This document shows positions 28,441-38,214 of a stretch of 64,000 bases of DNA, one piece after another. Each line of letters starts with the position of its first letter. Position 1 is the stretch's first letter. The translations under genes and the position numbers were made by a program. Under the pieces are notes generated by a model. That model was not told where the DNA came from, did not search any database, and worked only from the letters and a program-made list of their open reading frames with translations. This stretch comes from Cichorium intybus (lineage: Eukaryota > Streptophyta > Magnoliopsida > Asterales > Asteraceae), in contig CM042016.1 in assembly GCA_023525715.1 (NCBI GenBank), positions 82,408,382 to 82,472,381 of the forward strand. The letters are read 5' to 3'.

Positions 28441-28963
28441 TGGCCACCGACGATATTTCTTTCACTGCCGGAGATGCTGATTCCGTTCCAGATCTTAACC
28501 CCATGTCTGCAAACCACATTGCAAACCTCGACCCTGAATCTTACTCGTCAACAATGGCGATGCTGGTGATATGTCTGAGACATTCACCTCTGTCTTACGC
28601 CATGACTGCAACTGCTCAAGTTCCAAAAATTTGGGTGAACAGGGCACATCATACTGCACGTCTGAATGCAGATGGTAACTCAGTATCCTTTGAAATTCTC
28701 ACCGGTGATAACAATAAGAAAACTATTACGGTCAAGAAGGAGCAATTCGCGAGAATCCTTCAACTTCCAGTGTCTGGACGGTTTCAGATGGCCTCTCAGT
28801 CTGAAATTTTGAATATGCTTAATGAGATGGGACACACACCGGTCACACGCACAATGAGTTCCTTCAAAAAGAACAAATTACCATTAGTCTGGGGTTACTT
28901 CTTCAGCATACTTCTACGAAGTCTCTCTGGTAGAACTTCTGGCCTCGATTCAGCCTCCTACAC
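28441..28963 (+). pseudogene. Copia-1 env-like ORF, part 1
   Basis: Starts MATDDISFTAGDADSVPDLN. It aligns with the N-terminal part of the copia-2 ORF at 51737: ATAQVPKIWVNRAHHTARLN compares with copia-2 SAEIPIVYLSSAYSSAFYN, the motifs KKEQFARILQLP and KSRFGKLLGF correspond, and KKNKLPLVWGYFFSILLRSL matches KKGLPPLWNFLFTLLFKSF, ending in GLDSASY versus GTDSAS. No signal peptide or membrane segment is evident here, so 'env-like' refers to position. Gypsy-2 interrupts it after codon SYT. The role in the element is unknown. Confidence 0.75.
28959..28963 (+). repeat. Gypsy-2 target site duplication, left (TACAC)
   Basis: TACAC before the 5' LTR; the same TACAC follows the 3' LTR at 36787-36791. 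Confidence 0.95.
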
Positions 28964-30478
28964 TGTAACACCGTGTTATTAATTTTTTTTTTGAGATTTT
29001 GAGTTAATCTTAGTGTAATTAAGGTTTATTAGGCTATTGTATGAGTTTGGGTAGTTAAAATCCCATTTGATAGAAGTTTGAGGTTGAAAAATGCTAAAAA
29101 GAGGTTACACGGGTCGTGTAGGAGTCCCTTATGATTGTTTTGAGCACACCGTGAGTTACACGGGTCGTGTCTTTTTTGACACGGGTTGTGTAAACCTGTA
29201 GACTAAACTCAAATGCATGCAGTGAATTACACGGGTCGTGTAATATTAACACGGGTCGTGTAAAGTGTGCAGCACAGGTCGTGTAATATGAACACGGGTC
29301 ATGTAGTTCTACAGACCAAACTCAATTTTTATACCGTGAGTTACACGGACCGTGTAACTTTAACACGGGTCGTGTAATCGGCACAGATCTGTTTTTAAAA
29401 CACGATTTTGTTTCATTTGGGGTTAAAACCCATTTCGTTTAAAACACTTCCAAACCCTAGAAAACCAATTCTAAGCCTCCTAAGTCGATATTAGAGCCTA
29501 TCTTCCTCGAATTGAAGCTAGGGATTGATACTTTGATCTTGAAAGGTAAATCTCTTCGATTTTGACCTTGTTTTGATGGTTGAGTTGCTTGATTTGAGGT
29601 AATTCCTTGTGGTCTTGATGAGCCACCTGGAATTTGTTAAAGTTAGGGTTAAATTATGTGGAATAGTTAGTATAAAAGAGTTCTAACTATGAAATTGAGC
29701 TAGTGAAGTGTTTATATTGTGTTCCTAGGGTTATGTGTGTTAAGATGAAGAAATTGAAAGCTACAACTTTGATATTGTTGTTATCTTTTGATTATAACTT
29801 GCTTTAATGATACAAGTTACCTGATTATGATAAATATTGAGTGTGATTAAGATTAGACTTAACTTGAGTAATGAAAATGAGTTACTATGCTACAACTAAG
29901 GCAAGGCAGGATCAAACACGAGGTGAAGGAGTTCCACATATCGATTCCACCACAGGTGAGTAGTTAATTATCAGATGATTATGCCTTATTATGATGTTGT
30001 TTACATATAAGAAATGAGCTATGTTTTAAATTTGGTTGAGTATAACCAAATTTCGAGTATATGGAATAAAGAGTTATAGTGTGTATATCACACTTGGGAC
30101 TGAGATAGTCCATTGAGCTTGGTTAAAATAAGATAATGGATGATACAAACCAATTAACCTTAAATTTCTCACTGAGCTTTCATAGCTCATAAATTGTTTG
30201 TTATTGTTGTTTGTATTAGGTTTTGGTAGTGGCGATCGGGGGAAGCGTGTCTCAGAAGGATAGTTGGACTTGGACTTAGTTTGTTGTTTTGAAATATGTA
30301 ATGTAGCCCGGTTTTTGAATGATAGTTTTAAATACTATTGTAAATAGTTTATGACTTAAACTATGCTTTTGGTAACAGCTTTGTATTACTTGTTTCTTAA
30401 ATTGAGTTACACCCTTTAATGTTGTTCTAATACTAGAAGACTAAGGTGTAATTCATTTTTGGGAAACCGGGCGTTACA
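28964..30478 (+). repeat. Gypsy-2 5' LTR (1515 bp)
   Basis: TGTAACACCGTG...GCGTTACA. It contains an array of about nine TTACACGGGTCGTGTAA-type dyads (29105-29380), a perfect 10-bp-stem hairpin at 30028-30053 and a 6-bp-stem hairpin at 30173-30189. Confidence 0.95.
29105..29380 (+). repeat. Dyad array TTACACGGGTCGTGTAA in the gypsy-2 LTR
   Basis: ACACG-GGT-CGTGT near-palindromes at 29107, 29158, 29179 (variant GGTTG), 29229 and 29249, with further variants near 29272, 29292, 29341 and 29361. The 3' LTR repeats the array (35383-35680) with one extra 20-bp unit. One unit in each LTR has GAC in the centre. Confidence 0.85.
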
Positions 30479-30481
30479 AGT

Positions 30482-30493
30482 TGGTATCAGAGC
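30482..30493 (+). other. Gypsy-2 primer binding site (tRNA-iMet)
   Basis: TGGTATCAGAGC three bases after the 5' LTR. Confidence 0.9.
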
Positions 30494-30713
30494 CGTGGTT
30501 TAAGTGAATTAAACCTTGAGATGGGTTTAGACTTAAACCAATGAGATAGAAAAGTCCCAAAGAGTCCCGAATGGTTATCCTTCGCGGTATACTAATGAGT
30601 TGATTATGTAACCATATTGAGTATTATGGTGACATACAAAATGAGTTGATTATACACCATATTGAGTATTATGGTGGTGATTGCTAAATGAGTAAATTTT
30701 CTTTTCAGTTAAA

Positions 30714-31660
30714 ATGAGTTCTGGAAAGGAAAAAGAGGGAGGTGATCACCGAGACGAGCATTCAGGATCACAAGATTCTAGACTGGGGCGCCAGTCCGAA
30801 GGCGAGAGACCGCCTGAGGGGTGAGGTGGACGAACAGAGATGATCGAGACCGACCTCCTATCACACCTGTGGTTGGGGAGGGACGGAGAGAGCCGATTAT
30901 TCTACATACTGAAGTTGGAGGGTCGAGCGAACCAAAAGGTTGTAGTTATGAGACATTCTGCAAATATAAACCGAATGATTTCTTCGGTACTGATGATCCT
31001 ATTATTGCACGAAATTGGCTGACACATATCGAGAAAGTCTTTCGTACAAGCAAGTGTGCGGAAAAAGATAAAGTCGAGTATGACACTAATTGTTTACACA
31101 AAGATGCCCAGTTCTGGTGGGAGAACATAAACCTTGATATAGAGAAATGATTGGAATCAGAACCGACATGGGAGGAGTTCAAAATAAAGTTTATGAAAGA
31201 ATATTGCTCAAATACTGCAATGAAAAGTTTGGAGGAGGATTTTCTGAAATTACAACAGGGAACGCGGTCGGTATAGGAGTATACGACAGAGTTTAATGAA
31301 AAAGCCAGATTTGCTGCTCATCAGGTAGATACTGAAGAGAGGAAGATTGACACGTATCTGTGGGGACTGAGGACCCAGATACGGGAGTTCTTACAGAGTT
31401 CAAGCTTTACAACTTATCAGCAGATTGTCGAGGTAGCCAAATCTCGAGAAAAAGAGCTACGGAGGCAAGATAACGAAAAGAAGGGGGACCAAGGAAGCGG
31501 AGGCCAGAAGAGAAAATGGGAAGGAAAACCGGAGGGTAGTTCTCAAAAACAGCCAGTTCCGAGTTATCAATATCGAGGTGATTCAAGAAAAACTGAGAGC
31601 AAATGGTGCGAAAAATGCCGTCGAAAACACGCTGGAAACTGTGATACGAGTACCCCGTCT
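30714..31660 (+). pseudogene. gag: Gypsy-2 gag, broken
   Basis: ATG 30714 opens MSSGKEKEGGDHRDE; a frameshift near 30817 moves to the frame with CSYETFCKYKPNDFFGTDDP and ARNWLTHIEKVFRTSKCAEK. Stops at 31148 and about 31275 follow. The gag core continues with EEFKIKFMKEYCSNTAMKSL, YLWGLRTQIREFLQSSSF and the Lys/Gln-rich region. The zinc-knuckle part lies in the next frame segment (31664 onward). Confidence 0.85.
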
Positions 31661-34600
31661 CTTATGTGTTATCAGTGCGGGAAGATAGGGCATATGGCTC
31701 GTGATTGTTTGGAGAAAAATCGTGTGTGTTTCAATTGCGGGGAAAGCGGTCATATTCGGCCGGATTGTCCAAAACCAAGAACCGATTCCCGTCGCGAGAC
31801 TCCGAGGGCGGGACAAGGTGATAATCGAGGCGATAGACGAGATAGAGGCGGTGGGAATGTTAGAACTCGAGCTTTTCAGATGACCATGGAGGAGGCTAGA
31901 GAGCGACCGGATGTAATTACAGGTATCTTTAGCCTAAATTCTCTTCGAGCTCGTATGGTGTTTGATTCTGGTGCATCGGTTTCCTTTATATCTGTACCTT
32001 TTGCGTCTCGAATTAATGTTATGGTGTCTAAAATGAGTGAGAGTCTGATAGTTGATGTTGCTGACGGGAGAGATGTTATAGTGAATACTCAGTATACAAA
32101 TTGTCGGCTTGAAATCAATGGGATTTCTTTCCTTATTGATTTGAAGCCGATGACTACTCGTGCGTTTGATGTAATAGTTGGAATGGACTGGTTAGATAAT
32201 AATAGGGCAAATATGGATTGTCACGGAAAGATTTTTTCTGTGAGAACTCCGAGCGGGTCTCAGACGTTAATACGAGGCGAACGTCATTTTCAACATATTC
32301 CGGTAGTATCTTTCGGGAGAGCGCGAAGGTATACCGAAAGAGGTGCTCTTTTGTTTATGGCACATGTTGCCCCAATTGAAACCGAACATCCCACTGTGAA
32401 GGATGTTGAGATAGTGAGAGATTTTGCCGATGTTTTTCCTAACGATCTTCCGGGCTTACCGCCAAATCGTCAATTGGAGTTTGTTATTGATTTAGTTCCT
32501 GGAGCGAAACCGATAGCTCGAGCACCCTATCGGTTGGCGCCGTCCAAGATGGAGGAGTTAAAGAAACAACTACAAGAACTTTTATATCGCGGTTTTATTC
32601 GTCCGAGCTCGTCTCCGTGGGGTGCGCCGATACTGTTTGTTCGAAAGAAGGATGGTTCTATGCGTATGTGCATAGACTACCGTGAGTTAAACAAGATTAC
32701 TGTAAAGAATCGTTATCCCCTACCAAGAATAGACGATTTGTTCGATCAATTGGAGGGAGCGGTATATTTTTCGAAGATTGATTTGAGATCGGGATATCAT
32801 CAGCTAAGAGTAAGAGAATCTGACGTCCCAAAGACAGCATTTCGTACCCGATACGGTCATTATGAGTTTTTAGTAATGCCGTTTGGTTTGACGAATGCCC
32901 CGGCGGCCTTTATGGACTTGATGAATCGAGCTTGTCATCTATTTTTAGACAAGTTTGTGATCGTGTTTATCGATGATATTCTAATTTATTCGAGAAGCTG
33001 GGACGAGCACAAACAACATTTACAGTTAATTTTGAGTCTTCTTCGCAGAGAAACGTTGTACGCAAAATTTTCAAAGTGAGAGTTCTGGTTGCAAGAAATT
33101 CAGTTCCTTGGCCATGTGATAAACCGAGAAGGTGTTAAAGTAGATCCTGCCAAAATAGAAGCAGTGATGAGTTGGGCACCACCCAAGAGTCCGACTGAGG
33201 TTCGGAGCTTCTTGGGATTAGCCGGTTACTATCGACGATTTGTTGAAAAATTTTCGAGTATTGCATTACCCTTAACAAAGCTGACCAGAAAGGCAGAGAA
33301 GTTTATCTGGGCTGAAGCACAACAAGAGGCTTTTGAAAAACTGAGACGAGCGTTATGCGAAACCCCGGTGTTAGCATTGCCTCAAGGTGTAGAAGACTTT
33401 GTTCTTTTTACCGATGCTTCACAAATCGGTCTTGGATGTGTACTAATGCAAAGGGGGCGAGTAATTGCATATTCGTCTCGACAATTGAAGTCTCATGAGC
33501 AAACATATCCCGTACATGATTTAGAGTTAGCCGCCATTGTTTTTGCATTAAAGATTTGGCGACATTATCTTTTAGGTGTGAAGTTCCAAATATATTCAGA
33601 TCACAAGAGTTTAAAGTATCTGTTTGACCAAAAAGAGTTGAATATGAGACAGAGAAGATGGATAGATCTTTTAAAAGATTATGAGTGTGAAATACTTTAC
33701 CATCCTGGTAAAGCAAACGTAGTGGCAGACGCATTAAGTCGAAAAGAACCACCTATTCGAGTCGTTTCAGCTCGAATGGGAGTGATTAGTAAATTACCAA
33801 AGATGATTCAATGTGCCTAGAGAGAAGCCCATGACATGAAGAATGAGAGAATGGTTGGCTATGTAGATAAATTGGTTGAAAATGCACAAGGAGTGAAGAC
33901 CTTTCAAGGACGAGTGTGGGTCCCAAGGCACGGAGAAATGAGACAGATGTTACTTGAAGATGCACATGGTACACGTTATTCAATCCATCCAGGTAGTACG
34001 AAGATGTATAGGAGTTTAAAACCGTTTTACTGGTGGCCGGGAATGAAATGTGATGTTGGGAGATATGTAGAGAAGTGTCTGACTTGTTTACAAGTCAAGG
34101 CAAATCATCAGCGACTGTACGGGTTAGTCCAACCACTACCTGTACCGATGAAAAAGTGGGATGAGATTTCTATGGACTTTATCACTAAATTACCCCGAAC
34201 TCTCGATTCCATATGGGTAATTGTTGATAGGTTGACCAAATCAGCACAGTTTATTCCCATACGAGAAGATTATCAAGCATCCAAATTAGCAGAGATCTAT
34301 GTAAAGGAGGTGATGAGACGACACGAAGTACCTACCTCGATAATCTCCGATCGTGATAGTCGTTTTAATTCTCATTTTTGGCAAAGTTTTCAAAAACATT
34401 TGGGAACTAAAGCCTTAATGAGTACGGCTTATCATCCGCAGACTGATGGTCAAACCGAGAGAACTATACAGACGTTAGAAGATATGCTTAGAGCTTCGGT
34501 GATTGATTTTGGAGGTAGTTGGGACGATCATCTACCTTTAGCCGAATTTACATACAACAATTCATATCATTCTAGTATTCAAATGGCACCCTTTGAAGCG

Positions 34601-35284
34601 TTATATGGGTCAATGTGTAAAACACCATCATGTTGGTCAGAAGCGGGAGAAAAGCCACTAGCGGGTCCTGAGATTTTAACTGAAACTGAGGCGAAGATTA
34701 AAAGTATTCGTGAGCATATGAGAGTTGCTCAGCAGCGTCAAAAACAATACGCAGATAAACAAAGAAAACCATTGGAGTTTCAAACTGGAGACATGGTAAT
34801 GTTAAAAGTGTCTCCTTGGGAGGGAATTATTCGCTTTGGTAAACGTGGCAAGTTAAGTCCACGGTTTATCGTATCTTTTCGTGTAATTCAACGAGTAGGA
34901 GCAGTAGCTTATAAACTTGAGCTTCGTGATGAATTACGAGGAATCCATAATGTGTTTCATATATCACATCTCCGTAAGACTTTACATGACGAGTCTGCAC
35001 GAGTTTCTTTGGCGGAAGTACAACTAGATAAGAAGTTACAATATCAAGAACAACCGGAGAAAATTTTAGATAGAAAGATCAAGAAGTTGCGAAATAAAGA
35101 AGTGGGATTAGTGAAAGTGCAATGGCGACACCATAAAGGAACAGATGTTACTTGGGAAGCTGAGGGAGAGATGCGGTCGAAATATCCTTTCTTGTTTCAA
35201 GAGATTCCGAAGACGAAATCTTTTGAAGGGGTAAGAACTTGTAACACCGTGTTATTAATTTTTTTTTTTGAGATTTTGAGTTAA
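31661..35284 (+). pseudogene. pol: Gypsy-2 gag C-terminus and pol with chromodomain tail
   Basis: Zinc knuckles CYQCGKIGHMARDC and CFNCGESGHIRPDC; protease MVFDSGASVSFIS and DVIVGMDWLD; RT with MRMCIDYRELNKITVKNRYP, FSKIDLRSGYHQLRV and FIDDILIYS; RNase H LFTDASQIGLGCVLMQRG; integrase HPGSTKMYRSLKPFYWWP with CLTCLQVK, MDFITKLPR, SDRDSRFNSHFW and HPQTDGQTERT; chromodomain-like LVKVQWRHHKGTDVTWEAEG. Only two stops: TGA 33077-33079 (Cys in gypsy-1) and TAG 33818-33820. The frame has no stop before the 3' LTR and ends 45 bases inside it (35282-35284), so the polypurine tract is also coding sequence. Confidence 0.93.
35226..35239 (+). other. Gypsy-2 polypurine tract
   Basis: GAAGGGGTAAGAAC directly before the 3' LTR. 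Gypsy-4 has the same wording with one extra G at 63528-63542. Confidence 0.75.
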
Positions 35285-36786
35285 TCTTAGTGTAATTAAG
35301 GTTTATTAGGCTATTGTATGAGTTTGGGTAGTTAAAATCCCATTTGATAGAAGTTTGAGGTTGAAAATTGCTAAAAAGAGGTTACACGGGTCGTGTTGGA
35401 GTTACACGGGTCGTGTAGGAGTCCCTTGTGATTGTTTTGAGCACACCGTGAGTTACACGGGTCGTGTCTTTTTTGACACGGGTCGTGTAAACTTGTAGAC
35501 TAAACTCAAATGCATACAGTGAATTACACGGGTCGTGTAATATTAACACGGGTCGTGTAAAGTGTGCAGCACGGGTCGTGTAATATGAACACGGGTCGTG
35601 TAGTTCTGCAGACCAAACTCAAATTTTATACCGTGAGTTACACGGGCCGTGTAACTTTAACACGGGTCGTGTAATCGGCACAGACCTGTTTTTAAAACAT
35701 GATTTTGTTTCATTTTGGGTTAAAACCCATTTCGTTCAAAACACTTCCAAACCCTAGAAAACCAATTCTAAGCCTCCTAAGTCGATATTAGAGCATATCT
35801 TCCTCGAATTGAAGCTATGGATTGATACTTTGAGCTTGAAAGGTAACTCTCTTCGATTTTGACCTTGTTTTGATGGTTGAGTTGCTTGATTTGAGGTAAT
35901 TCCTTGTGGTCTTGATGAGCCACCTAGAATTTGTTAAATTAGGGTTAAATTATGTGGAATAGTTAGTATAAAAGAGTTCTAACTATGAAATTGAGCTAGT
36001 GAAGTGTTTATATTGTGTTCCTAGGGTTATGTGTGTTAAGATGAAGAAATTGAAAGCTACAACTTTGATATTGTTGTTATCTTTTGATTATAACTTGCTT
36101 TAATGATACAAGTTACCTGATGATGATAAATATTGAGTGTGATTAAGATTAGTCTTAAATTGAGTAATGAAAATGAGTTACTATGCTATAGCTAAGGCAA
36201 GGCAGGATCAAACATGAGGTGAAGGAGTTCCACATATCGATTTCACCACAGGTGAGTAGTTAATTATCAGATGATTATGCCTTATTATGATGTTGTTTAC
36301 ATATAAGAAATGAGCTATGTTTTAAATTTGGTTGAGTATAACCAAATTTCGAGTATATGGAATAAAGAGTTATAGTGTGTATATCACACTTGGGACTGAG
36401 ATAGTCCATTGAGCTTGGTTAAAATAAGATAATGGATGATACAAACCAATTAACCTTAAATTTCTCACTGAGCTTTCATAGCTCATAAATTGTTTGTTAT
36501 TGTTGTTTGTATTAGGTTTTGGTAGTGGCGATCGGGGGAAGCGTGTCTCAGAAGGATAGCTGGACTTGGACTTAGACTTGGACTTAGTTTGTTGTTTTGA
36601 AATATGTAATGTGGCCCGGTTTTTGAATGATAGTTTTAAATACTATTTTAAATAGTTTATGACTTAAACTATGCTTTTGGTAACAGCTTTGTATTACTTG
36701 TTTCTTAAATTGAGTTACACCCTTTAATGTTGTTCTAATACTAGAAGATTAAGGTGTAATTCATTTTTGGGAAACTGGGCATTACA
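35240..36786 (+). repeat. Gypsy-2 3' LTR (1547 bp)
   Basis: Matches the 5' LTR apart from scattered substitutions and two small tandem gains: a 20-bp dyad unit near 35390 and a 12-bp ACTTGGACTTAG repeat near 36570. These account for the 32-bp length difference. Confidence 0.95.
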
Positions 36787-36791
36787 TACAC
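36787..36791 (+). repeat. Gypsy-2 target site duplication, right (TACAC)
   Basis: Matches 28959-28963. Confidence 0.95.
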
Positions 36792-36971
36792 CTTCCTACA
36801 ACTACACTACAGTATCTACTATAATGTTCCAGTTGATTATGCTTCTACTCTTTGGACCGATCTCACCACTTACTTAAATCATGCGAAGAGGGCAACAGAC
36901 ATCGCATCGACTAGGTTCTGGGCACTAATTGCTCAAGCTGTGTATGCACACAAAAAAATATCAGTGCCTTC
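36792..36971 (+). pseudogene. Copia-1 env-like ORF, part 2
   Basis: The frame resumes exactly after the gypsy-2 target duplication and reads NVPVDYASTLWTDLTTYLNH followed by STRFWALIAQAVYAHKKI. Copia-2 reads INLDYGSILWSQFVESVNYK then CARFWSFVVKRAIEQHHL at the same place. Gypsy-3 interrupts it at CCTTC. Confidence 0.8.
36967..36971 (+). repeat. Gypsy-3 target site duplication, left (CCTTC)
   Basis: CCTTC before the 5' LTR; identical CCTTC at 45452-45456. Confidence 0.95.
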
Positions 36972-38083
36972 TGACAACGCCTAGTAATATCAAGCATTTT
37001 AGGCGTTGTTGAGCCCTATTCTTGATAAAATTATATCAAATATGTCTGTGTATTCTCACTTTTCGTGCCAGGACTTGTTTGGAGAAAAAGAATGGAAACA
37101 GGGACTAAAAGCATGCAAAAGGAAGAAGTTTGGAAAAGAATGAAAAATCAAGGAAACTCGTACGCGCGCCGCGGATATATGAAACGCACGACGCGGGCTT
37201 AAGGCGGTGTAACACATTCAAATGCCGAAGAAACGAGAAAAGATTAGTACGCGCGCCACGGATTCTTCATCTGCGCGGCGCGGCTGCGGAAAATTTGCAA
37301 ATATAAATAGATGCAATTTCAGCCGAAAACCCTAGCAAAGACCGGGTGTAAAATCGACCTTGAAGCTCTTTGACTCCAAGAATTCGTTCCAGCAACTTCT
37401 CAAGTGGTATTTTCATGTTTTGGATTTGTATTTCATTTAGTTAGATATTTGTAAGCTTTAGTTTGTATCTTTGGGAGTGACAACCATTGATACCAAGCTT
37501 AGGTTTATGTTTTATTAGTATTTGGTTACTGTTTTGGATGTTTGGAACCTGAATTTGGTTAATGCAATCATTCGGTTACAATTAACCTTAGTTTTTCGGT
37601 GTTTTGGATGTTTGTGTTTGGTTTTAGTTATTGGTTTGTGTTTGAATGTTATTTTGACCTTGTTTTGGACTATTTCCTTTGCTGAAATCAGTAGCCAAAT
37701 AGGTTAGCTTAGGTATTGAACTTTGGCCAGTACTTGTTCAGTTGGACTATAGCTATTGGTTTAGGTTATACCTTGTGATTGTGTGGATGTTTTTGGATGC
37801 CTTTGTTTGCTTCTGATTCAGAGATGCACTTCTGATTTCAGAAAGTAACTAGGTTAGGTTGAGTTGAGCTTAGCTTATGCTTGGCTGGACTTTGTTTGGT
37901 TATTGCTTTTGGGTAGTTCAACATTTAGAAACTAGATCCTCCGACTGTAGCGTGACACTACTAGTTGGTAATCTGTCATTTAGTCTAACCACGAAGCTCC
38001 TGCGGATCGACCCTGACTACCACTGTACTAGTGTGTGTTAGGTTTTTCTTTATTTTTGACCGCACGACGACCTCGGCGTGTCA
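36972..38083 (+). repeat. Gypsy-3 5' LTR (1112 bp)
   Basis: TGACAACGCCTAGTAATATC...CTCGGCGTGTCA. It has four CG-rich words (37163-37174, 37185-37197, 37249-37261, 37273-37283) followed by TATAAATA at 37302. Frames at about 37522 and 44890 are LTR copies of each other, not genes. Confidence 0.94.
37302..37309 (+). promoter_or_regulatory. Gypsy-3 LTR TATA box
   Basis: TATAAATA about 20 bp after the last CG-rich word. The same arrangement of words plus TATA recurs internally at 41533-41673. Confidence 0.6.
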
Positions 38084-38086
38084 AAT

Positions 38087-38104
38087 TTTGGCGCCGTTGC
38101 CGGG
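38087..38104 (+). other. Gypsy-3 primer binding site (tRNA-Asp type)
   Basis: TGGCGCCGTTGCCGGGGA starts four bases after the LTR end. It is complementary to the 3' end of plant tRNA-Asp, as expected for Athila-type gypsy elements. Confidence 0.85.
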
Positions 38105-38214
38105 GAGCTGTGAGCTTAGATTGAGTGATTAGTAGGAACTTGTTTCTTTTTTTTTTTGAAAATTTTATTTGGTTAGTTTTGTTTTTGATTTTTGTGGGCG
38201 TGTTGCATTAGTGC

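Larger units (their letters stand above)
28964..36786 (+). mobile_element. Gypsy-2: Ty3/gypsy chromovirus, 7.8 kb
   Basis: Complete element with TGTAAC...GTTACA LTRs, tRNA-iMet primer site, gag, protease, RT, RNase H, integrase and a chromodomain-like tail, flanked by TACAC. Few stops and very similar LTRs indicate a younger insertion than copia-1. It lies in the env-like ORF of copia-1, same orientation. LTR start, leader and polypurine tract resemble gypsy-4. Confidence 0.94.

Noticed and set aside
29105..29380. ACACGGGTCGTGT repeats as a CRISPR array or telomeric repeat
   Set aside because: They lie inside both LTRs of a plant gypsy element, spacing is irregular, and the motif is neither telomeric nor separated by unique spacers of constant length.
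37522..37707. 61-codon hydrophobic frame (MVTVLDVWNLN...), repeated at 44890-45075
   Set aside because: It is part of the gypsy-3 LTR in both copies; repetition comes from the LTR, not from a gene family.
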